A stretch of 30,738 bases of DNA, from the NCBI GenBank assembly GCA_046048095.1, contig JBJOGS010000091.1, positions 1 to 30,738 on the forward strand, given 5' to 3'. Origin of the DNA: UBA3478 sp046048095 (GTDB lineage: Bacteria; Bacteroidota; Bacteroidia; Flavobacteriales; Flavobacteriaceae). The position numbers were made by a program, and so were the translations under genes. Shown in pieces: positions 16,377 through 25,193 of this stretch. Under the pieces are notes generated by a model. The model saw only the letters and a list, made by a program, of their open reading frames with translations, ran no database searches and was not told the DNA's origin. The stretch's first letter is position 1. The number at the start of each line of letters is the position of its first letter.

Positions 16377-17558
16377 TTACGAGATCACTCCAGATCCTAC
16401 TAGATCATCATCGACATACCAGGCCACAAACTGCCCAGGCGTAATTGCGGATTGATTTCGATCGAATTTAACGTAAAGACCTCCGCGCTCTTGATCAAGA
16501 ATAAGGGTTGCCGGTTCGAGAGGCTGACGGTAACGAATACGTGCATTTACCCGAGTTAAAGAGGCCAAATCTTCACGGACATAGTGAAGATCCTGGAGTT
16601 CAACATATAAGGTGTCTCGCCAAAGCGCCCAGTGATCGCTTCCTTGCCCGACATAAACAATATTGTCGACCGTGTCGATGCCTATAACGAAAAGTGGTTC
16701 TTTAGTCCCCCCAACAGCTAAGCCTTTACGCTGTCCAATAGTAAAGAAATGCGCTCCCTGATGAACACCTCGCTCAATGCCCATTTCTGGATGAAAATGG
16801 TAAGAACGACTTCGCTGCTGAAGATCATCGACTAACGCACAGCTCGAAGGTCGGTCTGTGATTTCAACAATCCGCCCGGGCTTGGGTGCTAGTCGCTGCT
16901 GCAAAAATTCGGGCAACCTCACCTTACCAATAAAACAAAGTCCTTGAGAATCGCGTTTTTCAGCAGTAATCAGGTCGGCCTCTCGAGCGATCGCTCGCAC
17001 CTCAGACTTTTGTAAATGTCCAATAGGAAACAAACTTTTTGATAGCTGAAGTTGATTGAGCTGACACAAAAAATAGGATTGATCTTTTGATCGGTCTAGG
17101 CCCGAAAGAAGGCGATAAGTTACACCGTGTTCGTTGGTAAACGCTTCTCGTCTACAATAATGCCCTGTGGCTACATAGTCCGCTCCAAGGGCTAATGCGT
17201 GCTTTAAGAAAACATCAAATTTGATTTCTCGATTGCACAGTACGTCCGGATTAGGAGTACGCCCAGACTGGTATTCAGCGAACATATAATCAACAATGCG
17301 CTTTTTGTATTCCTCACTTAAATCGATGGTCTGAAATGGAATCTGAAGCCGGTCGGCCACAATCAAAGCGTCATTTGAATCTTCTAACCAGGGACACTCG
17401 TCTGAAATGGTCACTGAATCATCATGCCAGTTTTTCATGAAGAGGCCAATCACTTGATAGCCCTGATTCTTAAGAAGGTATGCGGCTACACTAGAGTCTA
17501 CTCCTCCTGAAAGACCAACGACTACTTTAGTTTCTGAAATGGGTTTTACCTGAGCCAT
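16377..17558 (-). CDS. mnmA: tRNA-specific 2-thiouridylase MnmA
   Basis: MnmA places sulfur on U34 of tRNA for Lys, Glu and Gln. The 393-residue protein has the PP-loop SGGVDS (17-22), substrate-binding NPDVLCNREIKF with C108, and SQGLCFIGK with C208, the catalytic persulfide pair. The C-terminal beta-barrel ends TPGQFVAWY. Length is normal. A TACCTTTG box lies 9 bases before the ATG, implying a very short leader. It is the first gene of the minus-strand run through GT39 copy A. Confidence 0.96.
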   Translation of the reverse strand: MAQVKPISETKVVVGLSGGVDSSVAAYLLKNQGYQVIGLFMKNWHDDSVTISDECPWLEDSNDALIVADRLQIPFQTIDLSEEYKKRIVDYMFAEYQSGRTPNPDVLCNREIKFDVFLKHALALGADYVATGHYCRREAFTNEHGVTYRLLSGLDRSKDQSYFLCQLNQLQLSKSLFPIGHLQKSEVRAIAREADLITAEKRDSQGLCFIGKVRLPEFLQQRLAPKPGRIVEITDRPSSCALVDDLQQRSRSYHFHPEMGIERGVHQGAHFFTIGQRKGLAVGGTKEPLFVIGIDTVDNIVYVGQGSDHWALWRDTLYVELQDLHYVREDLASLTRVNARIRYRQPLEPATLILDQERGGLYVKFDRNQSAITPGQFVAWYVDDDLVGSGVIS

Positions 17559-17567
17559 ATGAGACTA

Positions 17568-17575
17568 CAAAGGTA
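17568..17575 (-). promoter_or_regulatory. -7 box (TACCTTTG) ahead of mnmA
   Basis: An exact TAnnTTTG match on the minus strand, 9 bases before the mnmA ATG. No clear TTTG is seen at the -33 position, so the promoter is only partly supported. If used, the leader would be only a few bases long. Confidence 0.4.
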
Positions 17576-17595
17576 ATAGTAATGCTTTTGACGCG

Positions 17596-19467
17596 CTATT
17601 TTCCGAGCTTCTTTTGATTCTCAGCCTGCTCCATCATTTCACGCATTTTACGTTGAAACTTACCTTCTTTTTTAGGCTTCTCTTTGTTCTGTTGCACTTG
17701 AAGATGAATTCTATTTTCATCGATAATGTAGTTCTTGATCACTAACATAATCGCGATAGTCAGCATGTTTGAAACAAAGTAATAAAGGCTGAGACCAGAG
17801 GCATAATTGTTAAAGAAAAATAGCATCATCACCGGAGAGAGGTACATGATGAATTTCATGTTTGGCATTCCAGGTTGCTGTTGCATCTGCATAGTTTGCC
17901 CCGTGGTCATTTGCATATAAAAGAAGATGGCCACCGAAGCGAGAATCGGAAATAAGCTAATGTGATCTCCGTAGAAGGGTATGGTAAAGGGCAACTCTAC
18001 AATGGTGTCATAGGATGACAAATCATCTACCCATAAAAATGACTTCTGTCTTAAACTAAAGGCCGTCGGAAAGAAGCTAAACAAAGCATAAAAAACAGGC
18101 AATTGCAATAAAGCAGGCACGCACCCGCTCATTGGATTCACCCCTGCATTGCTGTAGAGTTTCATCGTCTCTTGCTGCTTTTTCATCGCATTATTCTCGT
18201 ACTTCTTGTTGATTTCTTGCACCTCTGGCTGAATCACTTTCATTTTGGCCTGAGAGACATAACTTTTATACGTCACAGGAGACAGCACGATTCTGACGAC
18301 AAGCGTCATGATAATAATGGCAATTCCATAAGGAAAAATACCCGCCAAAAAATCAAAAAACGGATTAAAAATGTAGCGATTGATCGTGCCGAAGATCCCC
18401 CAACCAAAAGGGATAGAGTCAATAATTCCGGTTTCTTTATGAACTGCCATTTCCTGCGCATCAGTAGGGCCCATGTAGAGGTAAAGCGACTCATTCAATT
18501 CTCCGCCAATGCGATCTAAAGGAGCTTCTGTTGTGAAACGCTTCGTGTGTTTGGTCTCTTTTGATTCAGACTCAACTAGGTTTTCAGAGCGCATATTCAC
18601 CTCAGAAAAAGGTCTTTTATTTCCTATAATGGCACTGAAAAAATGATGTCTATTAGAAACCCAATCGACATCTTGAACTATCTCTTCATCCAATTCAGAA
18701 GTGACTGAAAGTTTCTTAATGGTCCCTTCATCGTAACGGTAGGTCAATCGGGTATAGCGATTTTCATACTCTACACTTTGGTCATTTCTAGGCGCCCAAT
18801 ACTGCCATTTTAAACGGATTGGATCGGTTTCAGCAATGTACCCACTCAAGTTCTGTGTGCGAATACCAAGATCTATTAAATACGAATCTTCTCTAAAGGT
18901 GTAGGTGTATTCTAAAAAACTCTGAGCATCAATGGCCGCTCTAAATACCAGCTTGGTTGCTTCTCCTGAAGTGTGTTGCACTACCTCAAAAAGCAGGTCA
19001 GAGGTAGAGATGAGCCGGTTATCTCGAGTTTTGAAATGTAAACCCAAATCAGAGTATGCTGCATCAACCAGGCGCACCGGATTACCTTGGTAATCCACAT
19101 GTTCTCGCAATACCAATTCGGATAGCTGTGCTCCTTTTGTTGAAAAATTAGCAATAAAGCGCTGTGTAGTGACGGCAACAAGCGTGTCTTTTGCTTGAGT
19201 GTAAGAAAAAGCTCCGGCCTGCATCGCATAGGCGTCGTAGCGTTCTTGCTCTGAATTAGAGGGCTCGTCTGTACCATTTAGGGTCTGATCAGCGATATTG
19301 ACCTGTGAGGTCCTATCTGAAGCGCTTTGTTCGGCTTCAATGGCTGCTAAGCGTTGTGCTTCGAGTTCTTCTGGGGTGGGCTGATTGAAATACAACCATC
19401 CTAGCATTATCGCAAAGATGAGTACAAACCCAATAACTGCATTCTTGTCAAGGCTTCGATCTTCCAT
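17596..19467 (-). CDS. yidC: Membrane protein insertase YidC
   Basis: YidC inserts and folds inner-membrane proteins alone or with SecYEG. The 623-residue protein has an N-terminal anchor (about 9-27, NAVIGFVLIFAIMLGWLYF), a large periplasmic beta domain, and the conserved insertase core beginning near PYGIAIIIMTLVVRIVLSP. The core includes SGCVPALLQLPVFYALF and ends with a basic tail (KEKPKKEGKFQRKMRE), which may touch ribosomes. The long periplasmic domain is typical of Gram-negative YidC. It is encoded 54 bases after pyrG; a TATCTTTG box between them suggests its own promoter. Confidence 0.97.
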   Translation of the reverse strand: MEDRSLDKNAVIGFVLIFAIMLGWLYFNQPTPEELEAQRLAAIEAEQSASDRTSQVNIADQTLNGTDEPSNSEQERYDAYAMQAGAFSYTQAKDTLVAVTTQRFIANFSTKGAQLSELVLREHVDYQGNPVRLVDAAYSDLGLHFKTRDNRLISTSDLLFEVVQHTSGEATKLVFRAAIDAQSFLEYTYTFREDSYLIDLGIRTQNLSGYIAETDPIRLKWQYWAPRNDQSVEYENRYTRLTYRYDEGTIKKLSVTSELDEEIVQDVDWVSNRHHFFSAIIGNKRPFSEVNMRSENLVESESKETKHTKRFTTEAPLDRIGGELNESLYLYMGPTDAQEMAVHKETGIIDSIPFGWGIFGTINRYIFNPFFDFLAGIFPYGIAIIIMTLVVRIVLSPVTYKSYVSQAKMKVIQPEVQEINKKYENNAMKKQQETMKLYSNAGVNPMSGCVPALLQLPVFYALFSFFPTAFSLRQKSFLWVDDLSSYDTIVELPFTIPFYGDHISLFPILASVAIFFYMQMTTGQTMQMQQQPGMPNMKFIMYLSPVMMLFFFNNYASGLSLYYFVSNMLTIAIMLVIKNYIIDENRIHLQVQQNKEKPKKEGKFQRKMREMMEQAENQKKLGK

Positions 19468-19497
19468 TGAGGTCTTTTAACTTAAAGGCTTGGTTGG

Positions 19498-19505
19498 CAA
19501 AGATA
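19498..19505 (-). promoter_or_regulatory. -7 box (TATCTTTG) ahead of yidC
   Basis: An exact TAnnTTTG match on the minus strand, 30 bases before the yidC ATG. It is the same 8-mer as the box ahead of the Lnb-type gene. The -33 position would fall within the 3' end of pyrG and shows no clear TTTG. Confidence 0.45.
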
Positions 19506-19521
19506 CACTTTCATTAGACGA

Positions 19522-21150
19522 TTACGCTTTGTTGGATTTTTGCAGGCGAAAGTGCTTGGCTGCCTCCAAAAAGCTCACGAAAAGCGGATGTGGGTTCTCA
19601 ACAGTACTCTTATACTCTGGATGAAATTGCACTCCGACAAACCACGGATGCTCAGCGATTTCAACAGCTTCTACTAGACCGGTATCTGGATTTACCCCAG
19701 AGGCGATCATTCCGGCTGCTTCGAGTGCATCCTTATAGGAATTGTTCAGTTCAAAGCGATGTCGGTGACGCTCATGAATAAGAGACTGCCCATGGTAAGC
19801 TTTGCTCAATTTTGTTTCAGAGCGTACAGCACATTTCCACGAGCCTAAACGCATGGTCCCTCCTTTTTGGTCCACTGACTTCTGCGTCTCCATCAAATGA
19901 ATCACCGGGTTAGGGGTTTGCGCGTCTACTTCTATCGTATTGGCTTGATCGAGATGCAAGACATTTCGAGCGAACTCAATCACGGCCATTTGCATACCTA
20001 GGCAAATTCCGAAATAGGGCAATTTATTGACCCGAGCGTAGTTCACGGCTTTAATCTTTCCTTCAATGCCACGACTACCAAAGCCAGGTGCGACCAGAAT
20101 ACCATCAAATTCGCTAAGTAGCTGATCAATAGGCTGCTCTTCAAGATGTTCAGAGTGAACCGATACCACGTTTACCTTCACCTTATTTGCAGCACCTGCA
20201 TGCACCAGCGCTTCTAAAATCGACTTATACGAGTCTTGAAGCTCTACATATTTTCCAATGAGCCCAATCGTAATCTCGGCACTCGGAACAGTGATGCTCT
20301 CAACGAACGACTTCCATCGATCCAAATTGGCCGGACGTGAAGTATCAAGCCCAAGTTTCTCTAATACGACCCTATCAAGGCCTTCTTCTTGCATCAGCAA
20401 GGGAACTTCATAAATGGTCTTCGCGTCTATCGACTGAATAACGGCCTTGGGTGGTACATTACAGAATCGAGCGATCTTTGAACGGATATCTTCATCGAGT
20501 TCGTGCTCTGTTCGGCAGACAAGCACATCGGCCTTGATTCCGCTCTCCATTAGAGTTTTTACCGAATGCTGGGTAGGCTTAGTTTTCAGCTCTCCGGCAG
20601 CCGCCAAATAAGGAATAAGCGTGAGATGTACGACCATGCCGTTGCCCTCTCCCAATTCGTAGAGCAACTGCCTTACTGCTTCTATATAGGGTAGCGATTC
20701 GATATCTCCAACTGTGCCTCCTATCTCAGTGATTACCACATCAAAGTCTCCTGAGTTACCCAAAATTTGAATACGCTCTTTGATCTCGTTGGTGATATGA
20801 GGAACGACTTGAACCGTTTTTCCTAAGAAATCACCCCGACGTTCTTTCTCAATCACACTTTGATAAATACGACCGGTGGTTACATTATTCGCTTGAGAGG
20901 TGGGTGTATTTAGAAAGCGCTCATAATGACCAAGATCGAGATCAGTTTCGGCCCCGTCATCAGTAACGTAGCATTCTCCATGCTCATAGGGATTAAGCGT
21001 TCCTGGATCAACATTAATATAAGGATCTAATTTTTGGATCGTGGTGCGGTACCCGCGTGCTTGAAGAAGCTTTGCTAATGAAGCGGCAATAATACCTTTT
21101 CCTAATGAAGAAGTTACTCCTCCCGTAACGAAAATATACTTGGTTGGCAT
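19522..21150 (-). CDS. pyrG: CTP synthase
   Basis: PyrG aminates UTP to CTP using glutamine and ATP. The 542-residue enzyme has the synthetase N-domain P-loop GGVTSSLGKG (10-19), followed by DPYINVDPGTLNPYEHGE. The class I glutaminase domain has its nucleophile at C383 in GICLGMQMA, and the HPEY motif near 516. Length and motifs are complete. It is the first gene of a pyrG-yidC pair and is divergent from the twin-arginine TIM-barrel gene across a 97-base gap. Confidence 0.98.
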   Translation of the reverse strand: MPTKYIFVTGGVTSSLGKGIIAASLAKLLQARGYRTTIQKLDPYINVDPGTLNPYEHGECYVTDDGAETDLDLGHYERFLNTPTSQANNVTTGRIYQSVIEKERRGDFLGKTVQVVPHITNEIKERIQILGNSGDFDVVITEIGGTVGDIESLPYIEAVRQLLYELGEGNGMVVHLTLIPYLAAAGELKTKPTQHSVKTLMESGIKADVLVCRTEHELDEDIRSKIARFCNVPPKAVIQSIDAKTIYEVPLLMQEEGLDRVVLEKLGLDTSRPANLDRWKSFVESITVPSAEITIGLIGKYVELQDSYKSILEALVHAGAANKVKVNVVSVHSEHLEEQPIDQLLSEFDGILVAPGFGSRGIEGKIKAVNYARVNKLPYFGICLGMQMAVIEFARNVLHLDQANTIEVDAQTPNPVIHLMETQKSVDQKGGTMRLGSWKCAVRSETKLSKAYHGQSLIHERHRHRFELNNSYKDALEAAGMIASGVNPDTGLVEAVEIAEHPWFVGVQFHPEYKSTVENPHPLFVSFLEAAKHFRLQKSNKA

Positions 21151-21173
21151 GGGTACTTATTTTCTACGGGATA

Positions 21174-21181
21174 TAAAGGTA
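21174..21181 (-). promoter_or_regulatory. -7-like box (TACCTTTA) ahead of pyrG
   Basis: One mismatch to TAnnTTTG on the minus strand, 23 bases before the pyrG ATG. A TTG on the same strand (plus-strand CAA at 21206-21208) lies 24 bases upstream, a longer gap than usual. Confidence 0.35.
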
Positions 21182-21214
21182 CAAACTTTGGCAGAGGCAT
21201 AGCCTCAATTTCAT

Positions 21215-21223
21215 TATCTTTTG
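21215..21223 (+). promoter_or_regulatory. Variant -7 box (TA-N3-TTTG) ahead of the TIM-barrel gene
   Basis: TAtctTTTG has three rather than two bases between TA and TTTG. TTTG at 21187-21190 lies 24 bases upstream. It ends 24 bases before the ATG at 21248. Spacing is off consensus at both points, so support is weak. Confidence 0.25.
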
Positions 21224-21247
21224 AATGACTTAATCCAGAAATAACCC

Positions 21248-22123
21248 ATGAAACGAAGAAGTTTTATTCAGCAGGTACCCGCGGTGGCCCTTATGGCTGC
21301 TCCGCTAAGAATACATGAGCTTGAGCGGCAAAATGCCTCATCAGCTAATCGCATACCCATTAATCATTCAGTTGCTAGATGGTGTTTGAGCCAATACGAC
21401 CTGAGTGAACTCTTGCCAAGATTAAAAGACTTAGGGATTCACGCCATCGATCTAGTAGGGCCCCAAGACTTTGAGTTGCTTAAAAAATACGAAATGCACT
21501 GCAGCATGTGCGAAGGCGCGGCGATAAGTCTGACAGAAGGGTTCAATGATCCGAAATTCCATGATGAATTGGTCAAGCGCTACACTGAAGTGATTCCTAA
21601 GGTGGCCGATGCCGGATTCACCAACTTGATCTGCTTCAGCGGAAATCGAAGAGGCATGAATGATTTCGTTGGTCTAGAAAATTGCGCCCGCGGACTAGAG
21701 CGCATTCTACCCCTAGCTGAAGCGCATAAAGTCACCATTCAAATGGAGCTCTTCAATGCGCAGGATCACCCCGACTACATGGCCGATTCTAGTCTTTGGG
21801 GAGTAAGTTTATGCCGAAGACTGGGTTCTGATCATTTCAAACTGCTCTACGATATTTACCACATGCAGATCCAAGAAGGGGATATCATCAAACAAATCAC
21901 GACCTATCACGAATATTTTGGTCATTATCACACCGCTGGCGTGCCAGGACGTCACGAAATCGGAGCAAATCAAGAACTGTACTATCCAGCGATCATGCGC
22001 GCGATAGCACAGACCGGATTTAAAGTACATGTGGCCCAAGAGTTTATTGCCACGTATAGCGATCCTTTTGAGTCAATCGCAGAAGCGGTGGCCATTTGTG
22101 ACGGAAGACGTCTTGTTTCTTAA
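21248..22123 (+). CDS. Twin-arginine exported TIM-barrel isomerase-like protein (hydroxypyruvate isomerase/xylose isomerase-like family)
   Basis: The N-terminus MKRRSFIQQVPAVALMAAP is a Tat-type signal: RRSFIQ then a weakly hydrophobic stretch. The remaining ~265 residues form a sugar isomerase/AP-endonuclease-2-type barrel. Likely divalent metal ligands are E167 (MELFN), D202 (YDIYHMQ), H228 (HYHTAG) and E265 (AQEF). GHYHTAGVPGRHE closely resembles hydroxypyruvate isomerase Hyi. The substrate is unproven; related exported Bacteroidota proteins are annotated as hydroxypyruvate or sugar isomerases. It stands alone on the plus strand and shares a 4-base tail overlap (TTAA, both stops) with the PBP1-fold gene. 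Confidence 0.82.
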   Translation: MKRRSFIQQVPAVALMAAPLRIHELERQNASSANRIPINHSVARWCLSQYDLSELLPRLKDLGIHAIDLVGPQDFELLKKYEMHCSMCEGAAISLTEGFNDPKFHDELVKRYTEVIPKVADAGFTNLICFSGNRRGMNDFVGLENCARGLERILPLAEAHKVTIQMELFNAQDHPDYMADSSLWGVSLCRRLGSDHFKLLYDIYHMQIQEGDIIKQITTYHEYFGHYHTAGVPGRHEIGANQELYYPAIMRAIAQTGFKVHVAQEFIATYSDPFESIAEAVAICDGRRLVS

Positions 22124-23613
22124 TCCATTCGATTTTCTTCGATGCGCTGTCCGTCCTCATCAAAACGTTCAGGATAGCGCATCTTTTCTATGGCTAACAG
22201 GCGATCAGCGAGCCAAGTATCCGGTATTTCTGGCCAGGGATCGAAGACTTCTGGAGCGAGTGTCGTATCTAAAGCACTAAAGCTCAGATCACGCACCCAT
22301 TTCAGCCGGTAGGCGACGTTTTGATAGGCATTCATACCATAAGGGGCGTAATCGATGTCTGAACCGGCATATACCTGTTTTTCAATGACCGCCTCGCTAG
22401 CATTCGGATGGTTGGCCATGCGCGCGATGAGCACACGATAAAAAGCATCCATGGTGATATCAAATGCACGAGTTGTAGTCACCGAAGGACTAAAACCAAA
22501 CCGCTGCTTAAAGGACGAGACAAAGTCCATGGTTGGTCTACCATAAATCTCTGGATAGGCAAAGAGCAAGGACGAGAGATGAATAGGGTTTACCTGATTG
22601 CTAAAATAGACCACACTCGGTGTGGTACTAAATAGGCGCATGCTCTTTTTCGGCTCTGCATTTATTCCATTGAGAATAGAAATGAGCGAGGCAGCCAGTC
22701 CAGATTGTGTGGTTTCTAAAAAGGCCCAATTGGGGATTAATGAATCCACGATAGAGTCGCGAAATTCAGAGAGTTGTTCGATGGCAAGATCATTCACTAA
22801 ACGTACGTCATAGGCCTCTTCAAACACCTTTTTAACGGCTATTTTAGCCTGTTCTTGCCCACTATCTGCAATAAGAAACACACGCTCTCCGCGGTACTGA
22901 CTCAAGGCGTAATTGAGCATTTTTTCACGCATTTGATCTGCAACCGTGGTTCCAAAATAAATGCGTCCCTTAAGGCCCTTTTCAGGGGTCATAAAAGGAG
23001 CAAACATAGGAACCATCGTATCACGTCGGGCTTGAAGGTAGGCTCTGGCTACTCTCGCACTAATCGGTCCGACAACCAGATCTGTAGGCACCGTATCGTT
23101 GCGAGCGAAATCAGCCACATAATTGGGGTTGAGTTGCGTGTCAATGAATCGGGCATTTACCTCAAGGCCCAAGACCTGAGCAGAATCTAAGGCAAAGGAA
23201 ATCCCATAATACATTTCAAGGGCGGTTTGCATATCCCTGCGCAATTCGATCTGCCTAATCAACCCTGCCGTGTCAATCACCTGAATGCGTTTTGAAGCCT
23301 TTTCATCAGGATTCAAACTATCGATCAACACACTATCTCTAAGGGGAAGTCGGTCTTCGCGAAATGGCAAAAGAAAAAGGGCATCAATGCGGTCGTTCAG
23401 GGAAACGATCTGTGATAAGGGTAAAAGCGTATCCACGACCGTCTCTTCTCGGGCTGAAGCCTTAACGAGAGAGTCTACCGCCCATGCTGGTGTTTGCACT
23501 GCTTCGGACGGTTGATTGTCTGATCTAGAGCGCCTTCGTTGGGCGTCCATATTTTGGGGCCACCCTAACATGAGCATAAAGCCAATAGCAATAAGATTGC
23601 GATTTACTCCCAT
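22120..23613 (-). CDS. Periplasmic PBP1-fold (type I periplasmic-binding-like) protein
   Basis: The 497-residue protein opens with a signal peptide (NLIAIGFMLMLGWPQNMDAQ). A low-complexity Arg/Ser stretch follows, then a two-lobed domain like amino-acid ABC substrate-binding proteins. Signs are ALFLLPFRED near the start, LVVGPISARVARAYL, MFAPFMTPEKG, VFLIADSGQEQAKIAVKKVF and FKQRFGFSPSVTTTRAFD. No permease or ATPase genes are adjacent, so a transport role is unlikely; cell-wall or sensing roles are possible. It starts within the last 10 bases of guaA. Flavobacterial proteins at this locus often carry LysM repeats before the binding domain (from memory); I see none here. Confidence 0.7.
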   Translation of the reverse strand: MGVNRNLIAIGFMLMLGWPQNMDAQRRRSRSDNQPSEAVQTPAWAVDSLVKASAREETVVDTLLPLSQIVSLNDRIDALFLLPFREDRLPLRDSVLIDSLNPDEKASKRIQVIDTAGLIRQIELRRDMQTALEMYYGISFALDSAQVLGLEVNARFIDTQLNPNYVADFARNDTVPTDLVVGPISARVARAYLQARRDTMVPMFAPFMTPEKGLKGRIYFGTTVADQMREKMLNYALSQYRGERVFLIADSGQEQAKIAVKKVFEEAYDVRLVNDLAIEQLSEFRDSIVDSLIPNWAFLETTQSGLAASLISILNGINAEPKKSMRLFSTTPSVVYFSNQVNPIHLSSLLFAYPEIYGRPTMDFVSSFKQRFGFSPSVTTTRAFDITMDAFYRVLIARMANHPNASEAVIEKQVYAGSDIDYAPYGMNAYQNVAYRLKWVRDLSFSALDTTLAPEVFDPWPEIPDTWLADRLLAIEKMRYPERFDEDGQRIEENRMD

Positions 23614-25136
23614 TCGATGGTTGCGGGTGGTTTAGAACTGATATCGTAAACGACTCGATTGACTCCTTTAACACGATTAATGATGGCATTAGAAACCTGC
23701 TGTAAAAACGCATAGGGAAGGTCTACCCAATCCGCAGTCATCCCATCCGTACTTTCTACCGCCCGAAGCGCGACCACACTCTCGTAGGTGCGTTCATCGC
23801 CCATAACCCCAACACTTTTTACCGGAAGCAAAATCGCACCGGCTTGCCATACCTGATCATAGAGACCTTCTTGCTTTAGGGCCTCGATAAAAATAGCATC
23901 CACCTCTTGAAGCAGTGCTACCCGCTCTGCATCGATGGCGCCCAGTATTCGAATGGCTAATCCTGGACCGGGAAACGGATGTCTGCCGAGCAGTTCTTGA
24001 GGCATCCCCATGGCCGCCCCTACCCGGCGTACTTCATCTTTAAATAAACTTTTAAGGGGCTCAACCACTTGAAGTTTCATGTAGGCCGGAAGGCCTCCAA
24101 CGTTGTGGTGACTTTTTATGGTTGCCGAGGGCCCTCCACTCGCTGATACCGATTCGATGACATCAGGATAGATGGTGCCTTGTGCTAACCATTTTGCCTG
24201 CTTGACCTGCTTTGACTCGTCATCAAAAACATCTACAAAAACCTTTCCTATAATCTTGCGTTTAGTCTCGGGATCCTCGACTCCGTGCAGTGCCGTTAAG
24301 AATCGCTCAGAGGCGTCTACACCTTTTACATTCAATCCAAACCCCTTGTATTGATCTAATACCGATTCAAACTCGTTCTTTCTCAAAAGTCCGTTATTGA
24401 CGAAAATGCAATGCAATCTGTCTCCGATCGCCTTATGAAGTAGCAAAGCCGCCACCGAAGAGTCTACTCCGCCAGATAATCCCAAAATCACCCTATCGTC
24501 ACCCAATTGAATTTTCAACTGTTCTACAGTTTCTTCAATGAAGGCATTAGGTGTCCAATCTTGGTTTAACCCTGCGATAGAAACTAAAAAATTTTCAAGC
24601 AATCGCGTTCCCTCTGTAGTGTGATAGACCTCTGGATGAAATTGAATCGCATAGGTAGGTTCTCCTTCAAATGCATAAGCCACGTGTTGCACATCATGCG
24701 TACTAGCGAGCAACTTCGCCCCTTGAGGCAAAGAGGTAATCGTATCAGAATGAGACATCCAGACCTGAGCGTTCGAAGAAATACCTTTGAAAAACACTTC
24801 GCTCTCCTCGACGTATTTCAAGCGTGCTCGTCCGTATTCTCGGGTGCTCGAGGCTTCCACTTTTCCGCCATAATTGGCGGCCATAAACTGAGCTCCGTAA
24901 CAAATTCCTAGTAAGGGCAACTTACCCTTAATGGCCGATAAATCAGACTTCGGCGCCTCGGGTGAACGCACTGAGAAGGGTGAGCCTGATAAAATAACAG
25001 CACTGTAGTCTGAGAAATCATTAGGCGCGCGGTTGTACGGTATAATTTCAGAGTAAATATTCAGCTCACGAACCCTTCGAGCTATTAGCTGGGTATATTG
25101 TGAGCCGAAGTCAAGAATGAGAACTTTCTGATGCAT
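23604..25136 (-). CDS. guaA: GMP synthase (glutamine-hydrolysing)
   Basis: GuaA converts XMP to GMP using glutamine. The 510-residue protein starts MHQKVLILDFGSQYTQL from ATG at 25136; a TTG two codons upstream is rejected. The class I amidotransferase domain has C79 in GICYGAQ and H167/E169 in FHPEV. The ATP-pyrophosphatase loop SGGVDS lies at 221-226. The C-terminal dimerisation domain ends SSKPPATIEWE, the canonical GuaA ending. It is cotranscribed with the PBP1-fold gene (10-base overlap) and divergent from the PNPOx-like gene. Confidence 0.98.
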   Translation of the reverse strand: MHQKVLILDFGSQYTQLIARRVRELNIYSEIIPYNRAPNDFSDYSAVILSGSPFSVRSPEAPKSDLSAIKGKLPLLGICYGAQFMAANYGGKVEASSTREYGRARLKYVEESEVFFKGISSNAQVWMSHSDTITSLPQGAKLLASTHDVQHVAYAFEGEPTYAIQFHPEVYHTTEGTRLLENFLVSIAGLNQDWTPNAFIEETVEQLKIQLGDDRVILGLSGGVDSSVAALLLHKAIGDRLHCIFVNNGLLRKNEFESVLDQYKGFGLNVKGVDASERFLTALHGVEDPETKRKIIGKVFVDVFDDESKQVKQAKWLAQGTIYPDVIESVSASGGPSATIKSHHNVGGLPAYMKLQVVEPLKSLFKDEVRRVGAAMGMPQELLGRHPFPGPGLAIRILGAIDAERVALLQEVDAIFIEALKQEGLYDQVWQAGAILLPVKSVGVMGDERTYESVVALRAVESTDGMTADWVDLPYAFLQQVSNAIINRVKGVNRVVYDISSKPPATIEWE

Positions 25137-25193
25137 GCCCAAAAATAGGTATTTGGCCAGTAGTGTACGGCGTCAAAAGTGTAATTTTAAATC

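Noticed and set aside
18172..18519. Plus-strand frame of 115 residues opposite yidC
   Set aside because: His/Arg-rich composition and no family resemblance; it mirrors the conserved YidC core.
22855..23190. Plus-strand frame of 111 residues opposite the PBP1-fold gene
   Set aside because: No recognisable domain or start context; explained by the opposite-strand gene.
25137..25142. TTG start for guaA
   Set aside because: ATG at 25136 gives the standard GuaA beginning (KVLILDFGSQYTQL).
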